From assembly GCF_030272615.1 (NCBI RefSeq), contig NC_081405.1, forward strand, positions 19,054,547 to 19,118,546: 64,000 bases of DNA. The letters are read 5' to 3'. Shown here one piece after another: positions 32,459 to 45,825 of this stretch. A program made the position numbers and the translations under genes. Under the pieces are notes generated by a model. That model saw only the letters and a program-made list of their open reading frames with translations. It was not told the DNA's origin and did not search any database. Numbering within the stretch: position 1 is the first letter of the stretch; each line of letters starts with the position of its first letter. Source of the DNA: Cryptomeria japonica. Its lineage: Eukaryota; Streptophyta; Pinopsida; Cupressales; Cupressaceae.

Positions 32459-35400
32459 ATGATGAAGAGGGAAGGTCCTAAGTTTAACAGAGATAACTTT
32501 AAGATATGGGAGGACATAATGAAGATATACATTAAAAGCATGGGTTCTCAACACTGGAACTATGTTGAGAATACTTATGTTGTCCCTACCGGTACTCTCA
32601 CCGATGATCAAAGAAGAGAAATTCAGGAGAATGGGCAAGTCATGGAAGCTCTTATCAGCAGTCTATCTGATATTGAGTTTATAGATGTTCAAGACAAAGA
32701 CAATCCCAAAGATGTATGGGATACTTTGGAGTCTATCTATAGTGGTCATGAGCAAGTGAAGCAAGCTAAGGAAGAAAGCCTTAGGGGAAAATTTGAAGAC
32801 ATGTGGATGGTTGAAGGAGAAACTATTCAACAATATGGGATAAGAATTAAAACTGTTGTTGGAGACATCAAGAGTGTAGGAGGTACAATGGATGATTCCA
32901 CCATTGTTAGCAAAATTTTGAGAACCTTATTACTGGTCTATGCAATAAGGGTTGCTACTATTTAGGAGTTGAGTCTATTGATAAGACAAAGGTATCCCTT
33001 GATTCTATTATTGCTAAGTTGACCGCATATGAGCTAAACAATTATGATGGTAGTGTTCAAAAGACTGATTCAGCCTTGAGAGCATCTGTTGCACTATCTA
33101 GAAAGGGAAAAGAAGCTAGTACTAGCTGTGAACCTAGACAAAGCAGAGATATGGATGATGAGGAGATCCTGATGGAGTTTGAAGCTCTTCTTTCCAAGAG
33201 ATTTCCTAAGGGAACTGGAAAATACGAAGGTAAGCTCCCTTTGAAATGTTTTTATTGTAATAGGATAGGGCACATTGTTGTAAACTATCCCAATAGTGAT
33301 AATAAGGACAAACCGAAGAAGTTCAAAAATTTCAAAGGAGGAAATAGGAGAAACTTTCTTATTGCAGTTGATGAAGGTGTCACTGATGATGAATCAGAAG
33401 ATGAAAAAAGCGAATACATAGTATTTGTAGCCATTAAGGAAGATGTGTCAGACAAGAAGGCTCTTGTCTCCTGCTTTGATAATTATAATGAGTGGATTAT
33501 TGACAGTGGTTGTTCTCACCACATGACTAGTGACCGGAGAAAGTTTTTGTCTCTAGAAGAGTATGATGGAGGTGTAGTCCGATTTGGTAATGATGCACCA
33601 TGTATGGTAAAAGGCAAAGGGTCCATCTCTCTAAATGGAAAAAGCAGTGCTGATAATGTGTATTGGGTAGAAAGTCTCAGGCATAACCTTTTGAGTGTTG
33701 CCCAGCTGAATGATAAAGGACTCACTCTAGAATACAAAGATGCAGTATGCAAAATAAAAGGATAGAGTGGTTAACTGATGGCCACCGGTATGCAGACCAA
33801 AGGTAACTTATTTCAGTTGAATACAAATATCAGTCAATGTCTAATGGCTAAGTTTGATGACAGTTGGATATGGCATAAGAGACTCTGCCATGTAAATTTT
33901 GATAATATCACGAAGGCCAGTAAGATCAAGGCAGTTAGAGGATTGTCTGTGCTGAACAAACCGGAGAATCCTTTGTGCAGAGAATGTCAATTGGGGAAAA
34001 TGTCTTCCTCAACCTTCAAAGGTAAATCTTTCACAATAGATAATTTACTTGATCTTGTGCATATTGATTTGTGTGGTCCTATGAAAACTAGGAGTGTTCA
34101 GGGAGATAGGTACTTTATGATTCTTACTGATGATTGCTCAAGAATGACGTGGGTCACATTCTTGAAAGACAAGTCTAAAGCTTTTGGAAAGTTCAAAGCT
34201 TTTAGAGCACTAGTTGAAAAGGAAAGTGGTAAGAGGATCAAATGCCTTAGAACCGATCAAGGAGGTGAGTTCACTTCTGGAGAATTCAATAAGTATTGTG
34301 AAGAGAACGACATCAAGAGGCAACTGTCTACCCCCCGGACTCCACAGCAGAATGGCCTAGCAGAGAGGAACAACCAGACAGTAGTTGAAGAAGCCAGAAC
34401 GATGTTGATTCAAGGGAAGGTTGCTCACACTTTTTGGAGAGAAGCAGTGAGCACTGCAGTCTACACCATGAACCAGGTACTCATCAAGAAAGGTAAGGAT
34501 AAAACTCCTTATGAGTATTGGACTAGTAAAACTCCAGTAGTAAGCTACTTTAGAGTGTTTGGTAGCAAGTGTTATATCAAGAGAAGTGAATACCATAGCA
34601 AGTTTGATGCAAAATGTGATGAGGGGATATTCCTAGGGTATTCCACCAAGAGCAAAGATATCAAGTGTTTTAACAATAGGACTCAGAGAATTGTTGAAAG
34701 TATCAATGTTAGAGTTGATGAAACCTCTGAGAAACTTGAGGAAACCGATAGTGAGCGAGCGGTAGATGAACCGGTTGTAACCTTTTGGGAATCGGTTGCA
34801 AAACAACCAAGTACAAGTAACAGTGCTCCTACACCAGTAAATGCTGATGTACATGAAGATGAAGATGAGGATGAAGAGGAAAAGCAAGAGGAATCAACCA
34901 AGATCATTCCTAGGTATGTAAAGCCGCATCATGATCCAAAGCAAATCATAGGAGATAAGGATGTAGAAATTCTTACAAGAAGAAAGGTCAGAGAAAATTC
35001 TTGCATGATTTCTGAATTTGAGCCGAAAACATTTAAAGAGGCACACAAAGATGAAGATAGGATCAAGGCTATGGAAGAGGAACTTGACCAGATAGAAAAG
35101 AATGGTACATGGTCTTTGGTACCCAGACTTGAGCATAAAATTTTTATTGGCACCAAATGGGTTTTTAAAAAAAAGTTGAATGAAGATGGCACAATGGTAT
35201 GCAAGGGATATGCTCAAGAAGAAGGAGAAGATTATGGAGAAACCTTTGCTCCAATAGCTAGATTGGAAGGAGTTTGAATGCTTCTTTCATATGCAGCCTT
35301 CAAGGGATTCCAAGTGTATCAGATGATGTAAAATATACATTCCTGAATGGAATACTTGAAGAGGAAGTGTATATAGAGCAACCAGATGGGTTTGCCCTAT

Positions 35401-36531
35401 CAGAAGACAGTGATATGGTGTGTAGGCTACATAAAGCCTTGTATGGATTGAAACAAGCACCTAGACCATGGTATGAACGTTTACACTCCCATCTTGTGAA
35501 GATTGGATTTAAAAGAACAAGTGAAGACAACAATATCTATCTAATTTAAAGGAGATCAAATTTTGATATGTGAAGTGTTTGTTGATGACATATTTTTTGG
35601 TGGAAATGACAAGATGAGCCATGCATTTGCAGATGAGATGAAGAAGGAATTTGAGATGTCACTAATTGGAGAGATTAAGTTCTTCATTGGACCATAGATT
35701 CAACAAATGAAAGATGACATCTTTATCACTCAGTCTAAGTATGTCAAAGAGGTGTTGAAGACCTTTGGCATGGAAGACAGCAAACCGGTTGGTACACCGA
35801 TGATGATCGGTTGTAAATTGTCAAAAGAAGATGACTCAGCATTGGTGAATGAGAAAGATTACCAGTCAATGATTGGTAAGTTGCACTATGTAGTACACAG
35901 TAGATCGGACATTGCACATGCAGTGGGAATTGTTGCACGTTTTCAGAAAAGTCCAAGAGAATCCCACTTGGTAGAAGTCAAGCGGATTCTTAGATATTTG
36001 AAGGGAACTATAGATTATGGATTGTGGTATCCATACAGTAATGATTTCAACCTAAAATTGTTTACCGATGCCGATTGGGCTGGTAATGTGGATGACCAGA
36101 AGAGCACAACCGGTGGTGCATTTTTTCTCGGTGGTAGACTAGTCTCATGGATGAGTAAGAAGTAGAGTTGTATCACTCAATCCACAACAGAAGTAGAATA
36201 TGTAGCAGCATTTATGAACTGCACTTAGACAATTTGGATGAAGCATGTATTAAGTGGTTTCAAAGTCACTGTATCTGAACCGGTGAGTATATTTTGTGAC
36301 AACACAAGTGAAATTAATATTTCCAAGAATCCGGTGTTCCATGCTAGAACAAAGCACTTCAAGCTCAAGTATCATTTCTTGAGGGAGAAAGTTCAGAACA
36401 AAGAGGTTGTATTGGAACATGTTTCCAGTAAGGAGCAGTTAGCAGATATTTTCACCAAGCCTCTACCGAAGGCTACATTTACCCATTCAAGAGGTGAATT
36501 AGGGGTGTTGCCCCTTCAACGGGTGAACTAA
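32459..36531 (+). pseudogene. gag-pol region of the outer copia element
   Basis: Parts in order: gag (about 32459-33230) with the UBN2-like pattern FKIWEDIMKIYIKSMG and SLRGKFEDMWMVEGETIQQY; zinc knuckle near 33249; protease WIIDSGCSHHMT near 33494; pre-integrase and integrase (about 33860-34700) with HKRLCHVNF, HIDLCGPMKT and TPQQNGLAERNN; reverse transcriptase (about 35000-35690) with [14 protein letters not shown] and the VDDI active-site region; RNase H (about 35880-36500) with FTDADWAG and EQLADIFTKPL. Integrase before RT fixes the family as Ty1/copia. The lineage within it is not resolved. Not functional as it stands. Confidence 0.92.
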
Positions 36532-36758
36532 AGGTATGTGCTTCACATCAGTTAGGTATTGCATTGACAAATCTTTTCAGGATTGGTGTGTTGAAGGATG
36601 CTACTCCTTAGGGGGAGTAGCATAGGAGATCATGGATGTTTACGCCTCCACTTTGGCATTATTGTCAAAGGGGGAGAAGATGTGAAGCAAAGAAGATATC
36701 TGTAGTATTGAAGACATATAGTATGGAAGAGATTGGGGAGAAGATGTGAAGATGTAGA
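36532..36758 (+). other. 3' untranslated tract of the outer copia element
   Basis: Contains an early CAAAGGGGGAGAAG purine tract (about 36667-36680) and repeated GAAGATGTGAAG. The sequence stops at the nested insertion and resumes at 44368, where GATATCTTTGTATATTGCC continues in step with the same region of the nested copy. Confidence 0.85.
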
Positions 36759-38366
36759 TGACAACTCAATGATGATCCACTAGTACCAAACCGGTACTGA
36801 GAGGGGGGGGTGAATCAGTACAGACACAAATATAGTCCAAAACCGGTTTGATAGCAAACACTCACAATGACTGATAAACAGAGATACCGGTAAAACAGAG
36901 TGCAACCAGTAGCATCCAGTATAGCTCAATCAGTCATGAACCGGTCACTCGCTAAGCTTTTCTCTTAGCTCAATACCACATTGTCATAATATTCACATGC
37001 ATGAACTAGTAGACTTTAACTATCAAATCTTCACAATAGTGAGTTCAATATGTTTTATAGACAGGCATAAAACATAGAACCTTCATGTGCATAACAGATA
37101 AAACAATGCATCACAAGACAAAAAGCATTTCACATGACAAACATATTTTTCACGTGGAAACCTAACTGGGAAAAACCACGACGGGGATGAATACCCACAA
37201 GCTGCTTTTTGAACTCTTTAGAAGTCCGCTCTATTAGGAGCCTTGTCCGGTTAAGAACATTACAATAGGTTCTTGTAGGAACCGATCCTATTAGGGATCA
37301 CTCGGTTAAGGGATACCCAGTTAAGGGTTAAACCCGATAGGGTCACCTTGTTAGAGGATTTTAAGAACTCAATAGCTGAAAGGATCTCCTAAGATTTTCT
37401 ATCTTCTTAGAACTCATTAGCTTCGAGTTACCCGGTTAAGGGATTTACAGCAAGCCAGTTAAGACCACCCGATTTAAGGGATTTTGAATCAAGCCAGTTA
37501 AGACTACCCTGTTAGGGGATTTTACAACTGTTGAAGTGGTTACAGATCAACAGGTATTACAATGATTTGTTAACAGCACTTAATACTAATACAGATCCGT
37601 TTAGGCTCCTCTTTTCCTTCTGCACATACACTTTGCAGGTATCTCTTCTCTCCTATGGTCTGGCAAGAATCTTGTATCACTTTCGCTGGATACACACTCA
37701 CAACTTCAGACAGAAACCTAACATCGACCTTATAGGAAACATACAAGTCGGTAGCAAAAACCTTAAACCCTAAACCTGTTAGGTTGAGCAATTCAAACAG
37801 TTCGATCCTGACCATTGAAACATACTGCATTAAATGCACTAATCTTGAGTTGATCTCAAGACATTCTCCATCATCCAGTATCCACCGTTTTCATGGCGGC
37901 TGATAACCCATCACGTGTTATCACCATTTGACAGACTTCGCACATTCCCGAGGTAGATAGGAATAGTCTTCTTCATGCAAGATCCTTCATGCGCATAGAG
38001 CTTACGTGGCAACACGATTTGTCCTCCATCATACTGCTAACTCATCACACAAAGATCACCGATTGAGTCACTCAGACTTGAGATACTCCAACCAGAAACC
38101 CCAAAGTGGAAGCTGCCTTACCAATCGATAGTCATACAGTGCTTCCATGTGTCGGTTCCCATAACTGCATGCCGGTTCACTTTGAACAAATGTGCCGCTT
38201 TACTTTGGCATATACCGATTCACACATATGTCGGTACCTCTTTCTTCACTTATCTCATGTGCCAGTTCACACTATGTCTCGTATTGACATCAATGACAAC
38301 ATATAATATCATTACGTCTTCATGCTAGTTTACATAAGGCTCATGCCAGTTCACATAATGCCAACA
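36759..38366 (-). repeat. 3' LTR of the inner copia element
   Basis: 1608 bp. It matches the outer LTRs over most of its length, but the last 40 or so bp of U5 differ (ending ATCATTGAGTTGTCA on its own strand), so the inner element belongs to a sister subfamily. Confidence 0.9.
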
Positions 38367-38621
38367 ATCTCCCCCTTTGGCATTGATGGCAATATACAAA
38401 AGATATCTTCTATGCTTCACATCTTCTCCCCATTTGTTGCAGATATCTTTTCGCTTCACTTCTTCTCCCCCTTTGACAACAATGCCAAAGTGGAGGTACA
38501 ATCATCACTGTTTCCTCATGCTGCTCCCCCTGAGGAGTAGCATCCTTAAACACGCCAATCAACCAAAGATTTGTCTATCCAGTACCTGACTGATGTGGAA
38601 CAACCACTTTTAGTTCACCTC

Positions 38622-41600
38622 CTAAAGGGGCAATACCCCTAATTCACCTCTCAAATGCACAAATGTTGTCTTTGGGAGAGGCTTGGTGAATATGTCTGCT
38701 AATTGCTCCTTACTGGACACATGCTCCAATGCAATCTCTTTATTCTGAACCTTTTCCCTCAAGAAATGATACTTAAGCTCAAAATGCTTGGTTCTAGAAT
38801 GTAAAACCGGATTCTTTGATATATTGATAGCACTTGTGTTATCACAGAATATACTTACCGGTTCAGATACAGGGATCTTGAAGCCTTCCAGTACATGCTT
38901 CATCCAGATTATCTAAGTGCAGTTCATGAAAGCTGCAACATACTCCGCTTCCACTGTAGACTGAGAGATGCAACTCTGTTTTTTACTCATCCATGAGACC
39001 AGTCTACCACCAAGAAAGAATGCACCACCAGTTGTGCTCTTCCGGTCATCCACATTACTGGCCCAATCAGCATATGTGAATACTTTCAGATTGAAATTAT
39101 TGTTGTATGGGTACCACAATCCATAGTCAATTGTTCCCTTCAGATACCTAAGAATCCGCTTGACTGCACTCAAGTGAGATTCTCTTGGACTCTTCTGGAA
39201 CCTTGCAGTGATGCCAACTGCATGTGCAATATCCGGTCTGCTATGCACTACATAATGCAACTTACCAATCATTGATCGATATTCCTTCTCATCAACCAGT
39301 GCGGAATCATCTTCCTTTGTCAATTTGCAACTGGTCACCATTGGTGTACCAACCGGTTTGCTATCTTCCATGCCAAAAGTCTTCAACACCTCTTTGACAT
39401 ATTTGGACTGAGTGATGAAGATTCCATCTTTCATCTGCTGGATCTGCAGTCCAATGAAGAACTTAATCTCCCCTATAAGTGACATTTCAAACTCTTTCTT
39501 CATCTCATCAGCAAACTCATGACTCATCTTGTCATCTCCACGAAAGATGATGTCATCAACAAAAACTTCACAGATCAAGATCTGATCTTCTTCAGACTTC
39601 AAGTAGATATTGCTATCTTCTCTTGTTCTCTCAAATCCAATCTTCACAAGATGGGAATGTAGGCGCTCATACCATGCCCTAGCTGCTTGCTTTAGACCAT
39701 ATAATGCTTTGTGTAGCCTACATACCATGTCACTGTCTTCATATAGGGTAAACCCATCTGGTTGCTCAATATATACCTCCTCTTCAAGTACACCATTTAG
39801 GAATGTAGATTTTACATCCATTTGATATACCTTGAATCTCTTAAAAGTTGCATATGTAAGAGGCATACGAATTCCTTCTAATCTGGCTACAGGAGCAAAG
39901 GTTTCCCCATAGTCTTCACCTTCTTCTTGAGTATATCCTTTGCATACCAGTCTGGCTTTGTTCCTAATCATTGTGCCATCCTCATTCAACTTATTTCTAA
40001 ACACCCATTTGGTGCCAATGACATTTTTATGCTCTCGTCTGGGTACCAAGGACCATGTACCATTTTTCTCTATCTGGTCAAGTTCTTCTCCCATTGCCTT
40101 GATCCAATCTTCATCATTATGAGCCTCTTTGAATGATTTAGGCTCAATGATTTAGGCTCAAATTCAGAGATCATACATAAATTTTCTCTAATCTTTCTTC
40201 TGGTAAGGATTCCTGCATCCTTATCACCTATGATCTGCTTGGGATCATGATTCAACTTGACATACCGAGGAATGGTCTTAATTGGTTCTTCTTGCTTTTC
40301 TTCTTCATCCTTATCTTCATCAGTATCAACATTCACCGATTCAGGAACACTGTTACTGGTGCTCGGTTGACTGACAACCGGTTCCCAGAAGGTTGCAACC
40401 GGTTCATTTACAACTTGCTCACTGCCAGTTCTCTCAGTCTTCTCAGAGGATTCATCAACTCTTACATTGATGCTTTCCATAATTCTCTGAGTCCTATTGT
40501 TGTAGCACTTGAAAGCTGTACTCTTGGTAGAATATCCTAGAAATATTCCTTCATCACATTTAGCTTCAAATTTGCCCTGATGTTCACTCCTCTTGATTTA
40601 ACATTTGCTACCAAAGACCTTAAAATAGTTTACCATAGGGGTCTTACCGGTCCAATACTCATAAGGAGTTTTGTCCTTGCCCTTTTTGATGAGTACCCGG
40701 TTCATAGTGTAAACTGCAGTGCTCACCGCTTCTCTCCAAAAGGTGTGAGCAACCTTTCCTTGGATCAACATAGTTATAGCTGCTTCAACCACAGTCCGGT
40801 TATTCCTCTTTGCTAGGCCATTTTGATGTGGAGTCTGGGGGGCAGACAACTGTCTCTTGATGCCAAATTCTTCACAGTACTTGTTGAGTTCACTGGAAGT
40901 GAATTCCCCTCCTTGATCAATTCTGAGACACTTGATCCTTTTACCGCTTTCCTTTTCCACTAATGCTCTGAAAGCTTTGAATTTCCCAAAAGCTTCAGAC
41001 TTGTCTTTCAAGAATGTGACCCACATCATTCTTGAGCAGTCATCAATGAGAATCATGAAGTACCTATCACCCTACACACTTCTAGTTTTCATAGGACCAC
41101 ATAAATCAGTATGCACAAGATCAAGCAAGTTGTCAGCAATGAAAGATTTACCTTTAAAAGTTGAGGAAGACATTTTCCCCAATTGACATTCTCTACACAA
41201 GGTATTATCCGGTTTGCTCAGCACTGGCAACCCTCTAACTGCCTTGATCTTACTAGCCTTCACAATGTTGTCAAAGTTCACATGGCAGAATCTCCTATGC
41301 CATATCTAGCTATCATCAAGCTTAGCCATAAGACATGTACTTATATTAGCATTTAGATGAAATAGGTGACCTTTAGTCTACATGCCGATGGCTACCAATT
41401 TACCATCTTTACCTTTGATTCTGCAAACACCATTCTTGAATTGTAGAGTGAGTCCACTGTCATTTAACTGGGCAACACTTAGAAGGTTGTGTCTGAGACC
41501 ATCAACCCAATACACATTGTCAGCACTACTCTTTCCATTCAAGGAGATGGACCCTCTGCCTTTGACCATGCATGGTGCATCATTGCCAAAGCGAACCACA

Positions 41601-42669
41601 CCACCATCATACTCTTCTAATGATAGAAACTTGCTCCGATCACCAGTCATATGGTGAGAGCAGCCACTATCAATGATCCACTCATTGGAATCATCAAACC
41701 GGGAGACAAGAGCCTTCTTGTCTGTCACATCTTCCTTTATAGAAATGAACACAATGTCTTCATTCTCTTCATCTTCTGATTCCTCATCTGTGACACCTTC
41801 ATCAACTGCCACAAAACAATTTCTCCGGTTTCCTCCTTTGAATTTCTTGAACCTTTCCGGTTTGTCCTTGTTGTCACTATTAGGACAGTTCATAGCAATA
41901 TGTATTTACCAGTTCCTTTTGGGAATCTCCTGTCTAGAAGAGCTTCAAATTCCATCAGAAACTCTTCATCCTTCATCTCTCTATTTTGACTAGGTTCCCC
42001 ACTAGTGCTAGCCTCTTTTCCTTTTCTAGATGGTATAGCAGAAGCTTTAAAAGCTGATTCTGACTTTTGAGAACTACCATCAAAGCTATTAAGCTCATAG
42101 GTTGTCAATTTGGCTATGATGGAGTCCAAGGATGCCTTAGACTTGTCTATTGATCTCAGCTCCTGAATAGCAGCAACCCTTATTGCATAGACCGACAACA
42201 GGGATCTCAGGAATTTACTTACCACAGTGGAATCTTCTATTTTGCCACCTGCACTCTTTATTTCTCCAACAACTATTTTGATTCTTATTCCATACTGCTG
42301 AATGGTCTCTCCTTCAACCATTCTCATGTCTTCAAACTTTCCTCTCAAGCTCTCTTCCTTAGCCTGTTTTACATGCTCATCACCACCATAGATATTTTCA
42401 AGAGCATCCCATACTTCTTTGGGATTTGCCTTGTCCTGAACATCAATAAACTCAATGTCAGATAGACTACTGATGAGGGCTTCCATGACATGCCCATTTT
42501 CTTGTATCTCTCTCTTTTGGTCATCGGTGAGAGTACCAGTAGGAACAACATATACATTTTCAACATAACTCCAGTGTTGAACACCCATGCTTTTGATGAA
42601 TAACTTCATCCTGTCTTTCCATATACCAAAGTTTTCCCTGTTGAACTTTGGACCTTCCCTCTTCATCAT
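38622..42669 (-). pseudogene. gag-pol region of the inner copia element
   Basis: Reading right to left: gag from 42669 (MMKREGPKFNRENFGIW), protease WIIDSGCSHHMTG near 41660, integrase zone with CRECQLGKMSSSTFKG and TPHQNGLAKRNN (about 41280-40600), RT with [16 protein letters not shown] and VDDIIF (about 40090-39450), RNase H with [20 protein letters not shown] and EQLADIFTKPL (to 38622). Its longest open segment, RT plus most of RNase H, spans 393 codons (38913-40094), longer than any in the outer copy. Same family and order as the outer element; broken. Confidence 0.92.
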
Positions 42670-42738
42670 TTGGCTAGGATCTTTTCCTCAAGCGGTTAAG
42701 CTTACAACATAGAGGACCTGGAGTGCTCTGATACCAAT

Positions 42739-44367
42739 TGATAACTCAATGATGATCCACTTGTACCAAACCGATACTGAGAGGGGGGGGGTGAATCAGT
42801 ATAGACACAAATACAGTCCAAAACCGGTTTGACAGCAAACACTCACAATGACTGATAAACAGAGATACCAGTAAAACAAAGTGCAACTGGTAGCATCCAG
42901 TATAGCTCAATCAGTCATGAACCGGTCACTCGCTAAGCTTTTCTCTTAGCTCAATACCACATTGTCATAATATTCACATGCATGAACTAGTAGACTTTAA
43001 CTATCAAATCTTCACAATAGTGAGTTCAATATGTTTTATAGACAGGCATAAAACATAGAACCTTCATGTGCATAACAGATAAAACAATGCATCACAAGAC
43101 AAAAAGCATTTCACATGACAAACATATTTTTCACGTGGAAACCTAACTGGGAAAAACCACAATGGGGATGAATACCCACAAGCTGCTTTTTGAACTCTTT
43201 AGAAGTCTGCTCTATTAGGAGCCTTGTCCGGTTAAAAACATTACAATAGGTTCTGGTAGGAACCGATCCTGTTAGGGATCACCCGGTTAAGGGATACCCA
43301 ATTAAGGGTTAAACCCGGTAGGGTCACCTTGTTAGAGGATTTTAAGAACTCAATAACTGAAAGGATCTCCTAAGCTTTTCTAGCTTCTCAAAACTCATTA
43401 GCTTCGAGTTACCCGATTAAGGGATTTACAGCAAGCCGGTTAAGACCACCCGATTTAAGGGATTTTGAATCAAGCCAGTTAAGGCTACCCTGTTAGGGGA
43501 TTTTACAACTGTTGAAGTGGTTAGAGATCAACAGGTATTACAATGATCTATTAACAGCACTTAATACTAATACAGATTCGTTTAGGCTCCTCTTTTCCTT
43601 CTGCACATACACTTTGCAGGTATCTCTTCTCTCCTATGGTCTGGCAAGAATCTTGTATCACTTTCATTGGATACTCACTCACAACTTCAGACAAAAACCT
43701 AACATCGACCTTATAGAAAACATACAAGTCGGTAGCAAAAACCTTAAACCCTAAACCTATTAGGTTGAGCAATTCAAACGGTTCGATCCTGACCATTGAA
43801 ACATACTGCATTAAATGCACTAGTCTTGAGTCGATCTCAAGACATTCTCCATCGTCCATTATCCACCGTTTTCATGGCGGTTGATAACCCATCACACGTT
43901 ATCACCATTTGACAGACTTGCACATTCCTGAGGTAGATAGGAATAGTCTTCTTCATGCAAGATCCTTCACGCGCACAGAGCTTACGTGGCACCATGATCT
44001 GTCCTCCATCATACTGCTAACTCATCACACAAAGATCACCGATTGAGTCACTCAAACTTGAGATACTCCAACTGGAAACCCTGAAGTGGAAGTTGCCTTA
44101 CCAACCGGTAGTCATACAGTGCTTCCATATGTTGGTTCCCATAACTGCATGCCGGTTCACTTTGAACAAATGTGCCGCTTCACTTTGGCATATACCAGTT
44201 CACACATATGTCGGTACCTCTTTCTTCACTTATCTCATGTGCTGGTTCACACTATGTCTCATATTGACATCAATGACAACATACAATATCATTATGTCTT
44301 CGTGCTAGTTTACATAAGGCTCATGCCGGTTCACATAATGCTCATGCCAGTTCACATAATGCCAACA
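42739..44367 (-). repeat. 5' LTR of the inner copia element
   Basis: 1629 bp. It carries one extra roughly 21-bp CTCATGCCRGTTCACATAATG unit near its outer edge compared with its partner, which accounts for the length difference. It faces the outer 3' LTR across 45 bp. Confidence 0.92.
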
Positions 44368-44412
44368 TTAGAGATATCTTTGTATATTGCCATCAATGCC
44401 AAAGGGGGAGAT

Positions 44413-45820
44413 TGTTGGCATATTTGCAGAGTATGATGACATGATAGTTTTGTATGTTGTCATTGATGTCAATATGTTGAAGTATGAACTGGTATGATGG
44501 TACAAGTGAAGCGGTATGATGAAGTGTGAACCGGTATGATGGAATGAACTGGTATATGCAGAAAGTGAAACCGGTATATGGAAAGTTTGTATCGAGGTTT
44601 CTGGTTGATGCATTCCAAGTCTGTGTGATTCGACAGACGACATCCTATGATGAGTTAGCATTGAAATGAAGATGAGATCATGTTGCCACGTGATCCTTAT
44701 GCACGTGAAGAATCTTCTTGAGGATCTTGCACAAAGAAGATTGATTCTATCCACCTCGAGAATGTGCAAAATCTTAGTAAATGGTGGAGAGCACGTGATG
44801 GGTTATCAGCTTCCAGAAGCGGTGAAGAACGGACAATGGAGAACGTCTTGAGATTTGTTCAATATTGTTTTACCCCATGAAATGTGATTAAACGGTCAGG
44901 ATTGGACCGACTATATTGTTAACCTAGATGCTTAGGGTTTTAGGTTTTGGCTACCGACCTAATTGTTGTCTATAAGGTCGATGATGATTCTCATTTGAGA
45001 TTGTTGGCAAATGTTATGTGTGTATCCAAGTAAAGAGATACGTGATTCTTGCCAGACCAGAGAAGTGAGTGGATACCTATAGAGTGTAATTTCAAATGTA
45101 AAGGAACTGAAGTGGATCTGCCTTGGCATTAAGTGTTGTTATCAGATCGGTATATTACCTGTTGACTTCTAACCATTTCAGTAGTTGGAAAATCCCTTTA
45201 TTGGGTAGCTTTAATAGGCTTGTTGTAAATCCTTTAACAGGGTGACTCAAAATCATTGAGTTATTCAAATCCTCTTGCGAGGTAACCTTTAACCGGGTAT
45301 TTAGCCATCCCTTAACCGGGTGATCCCTAGCAGGATCGGTTCCTAGCAGAACCTGTTGTAAAGTCTTTAACCGGACTAGGCTCCTAATAGAGCAGACTTC
45401 AGAAGAGTTCAAGAACAACTTGTGGGTATTCATCCCCACCGTGGTTTTTCTAGTTGGGTTTCCACGTGAAAAATCAGTGTGTTATGTGTGATGCTTTTTT
45501 ATGTGATGTCTTAGTGTTTTCTGTTAAGCGGTAAAGCATATTGATCCAGTGGTCATTATATTTCTAATGTATTACTTGTTTAAGCATATGGGTGAAGTGG
45601 AGATGAGATATTAGGTTTTGCGAAGATCTAACTGTTACCAGTTTATGACTTTTACAGTCACTATGTTTTACCATTATTGCCTTGATTTAGATCGGTGATG
45701 TTGTTTACCGATTAGTGCAGTTTTTGTTGTTTAAGTTGTTAAAGAAGTTTTTGTCTATATTGATTCACCCCCCTCCCTCTCAGTATCTATTAAGTATTTA
45801 CTATTCATCATTATTCATCA
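44413..45820 (+). repeat. 3' LTR of the outer copia element
   Basis: 1408 bp, preceded by the purine tract. It lacks a segment of the CCAGTAT-repeat zone present in the 5' LTR, otherwise closely matching. It ends ATTCATCA before TSD ATAGT. Confidence 0.93.
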
Positions 45821-45825
45821 ATAGT

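Larger units (their letters stand above)
36759..44367 (-). mobile_element. Inner Ty1/copia element, minus strand, nested in the outer one
   Basis: A 7.6-kb copy of the same family in opposite orientation. It sits about 45 bp before the end of the outer element's internal region. The flanks are GTAGA (36754-36758) and TTAGA (44368-44372), a 5-bp TSD with one difference. Parts on the minus strand: 5' LTR, primer site TGGTATCAGAGC (complement of 42726-42737), gag-pol, purine tract (complement of about 38367-38378), 3' LTR. The LTRs are very alike; most differences seen in their first 170 bp are transitions. Broken, about six breaks. It must be younger than its host. Confidence 0.93.
30914..45820 (+). 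mobile_element. Outer Ty1/copia element, interrupted by a nested copy
   Basis: A full-length Ty1/copia fossil bounded by TSD ATAGT (30909-30913 and 45821-45825). Order: 5' LTR, primer site TGGTATCAGAGC (from 32390), gag and pol in copia order (protease, integrase, RT, RNase H), 3' tract, [nested element 36759-44367], polypurine tract CAAAGGGGGAGAT ending at 44412, 3' LTR. Without the insert it is about 7.3 kb. The two LTRs still match closely, differing by a few percent by eye plus some indels, so it is fairly young for such a genome. The coding part is broken, roughly half a dozen breaks. Confidence 0.93.

Noticed and set aside
34357-35217. Minus-strand frames opposite the outer copia pol region
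   Set aside because: They are antisense shadows of the integrase and RT coding sequence. The same holds for plus-strand frames opposite the inner element at 39.6-42.0 kb.
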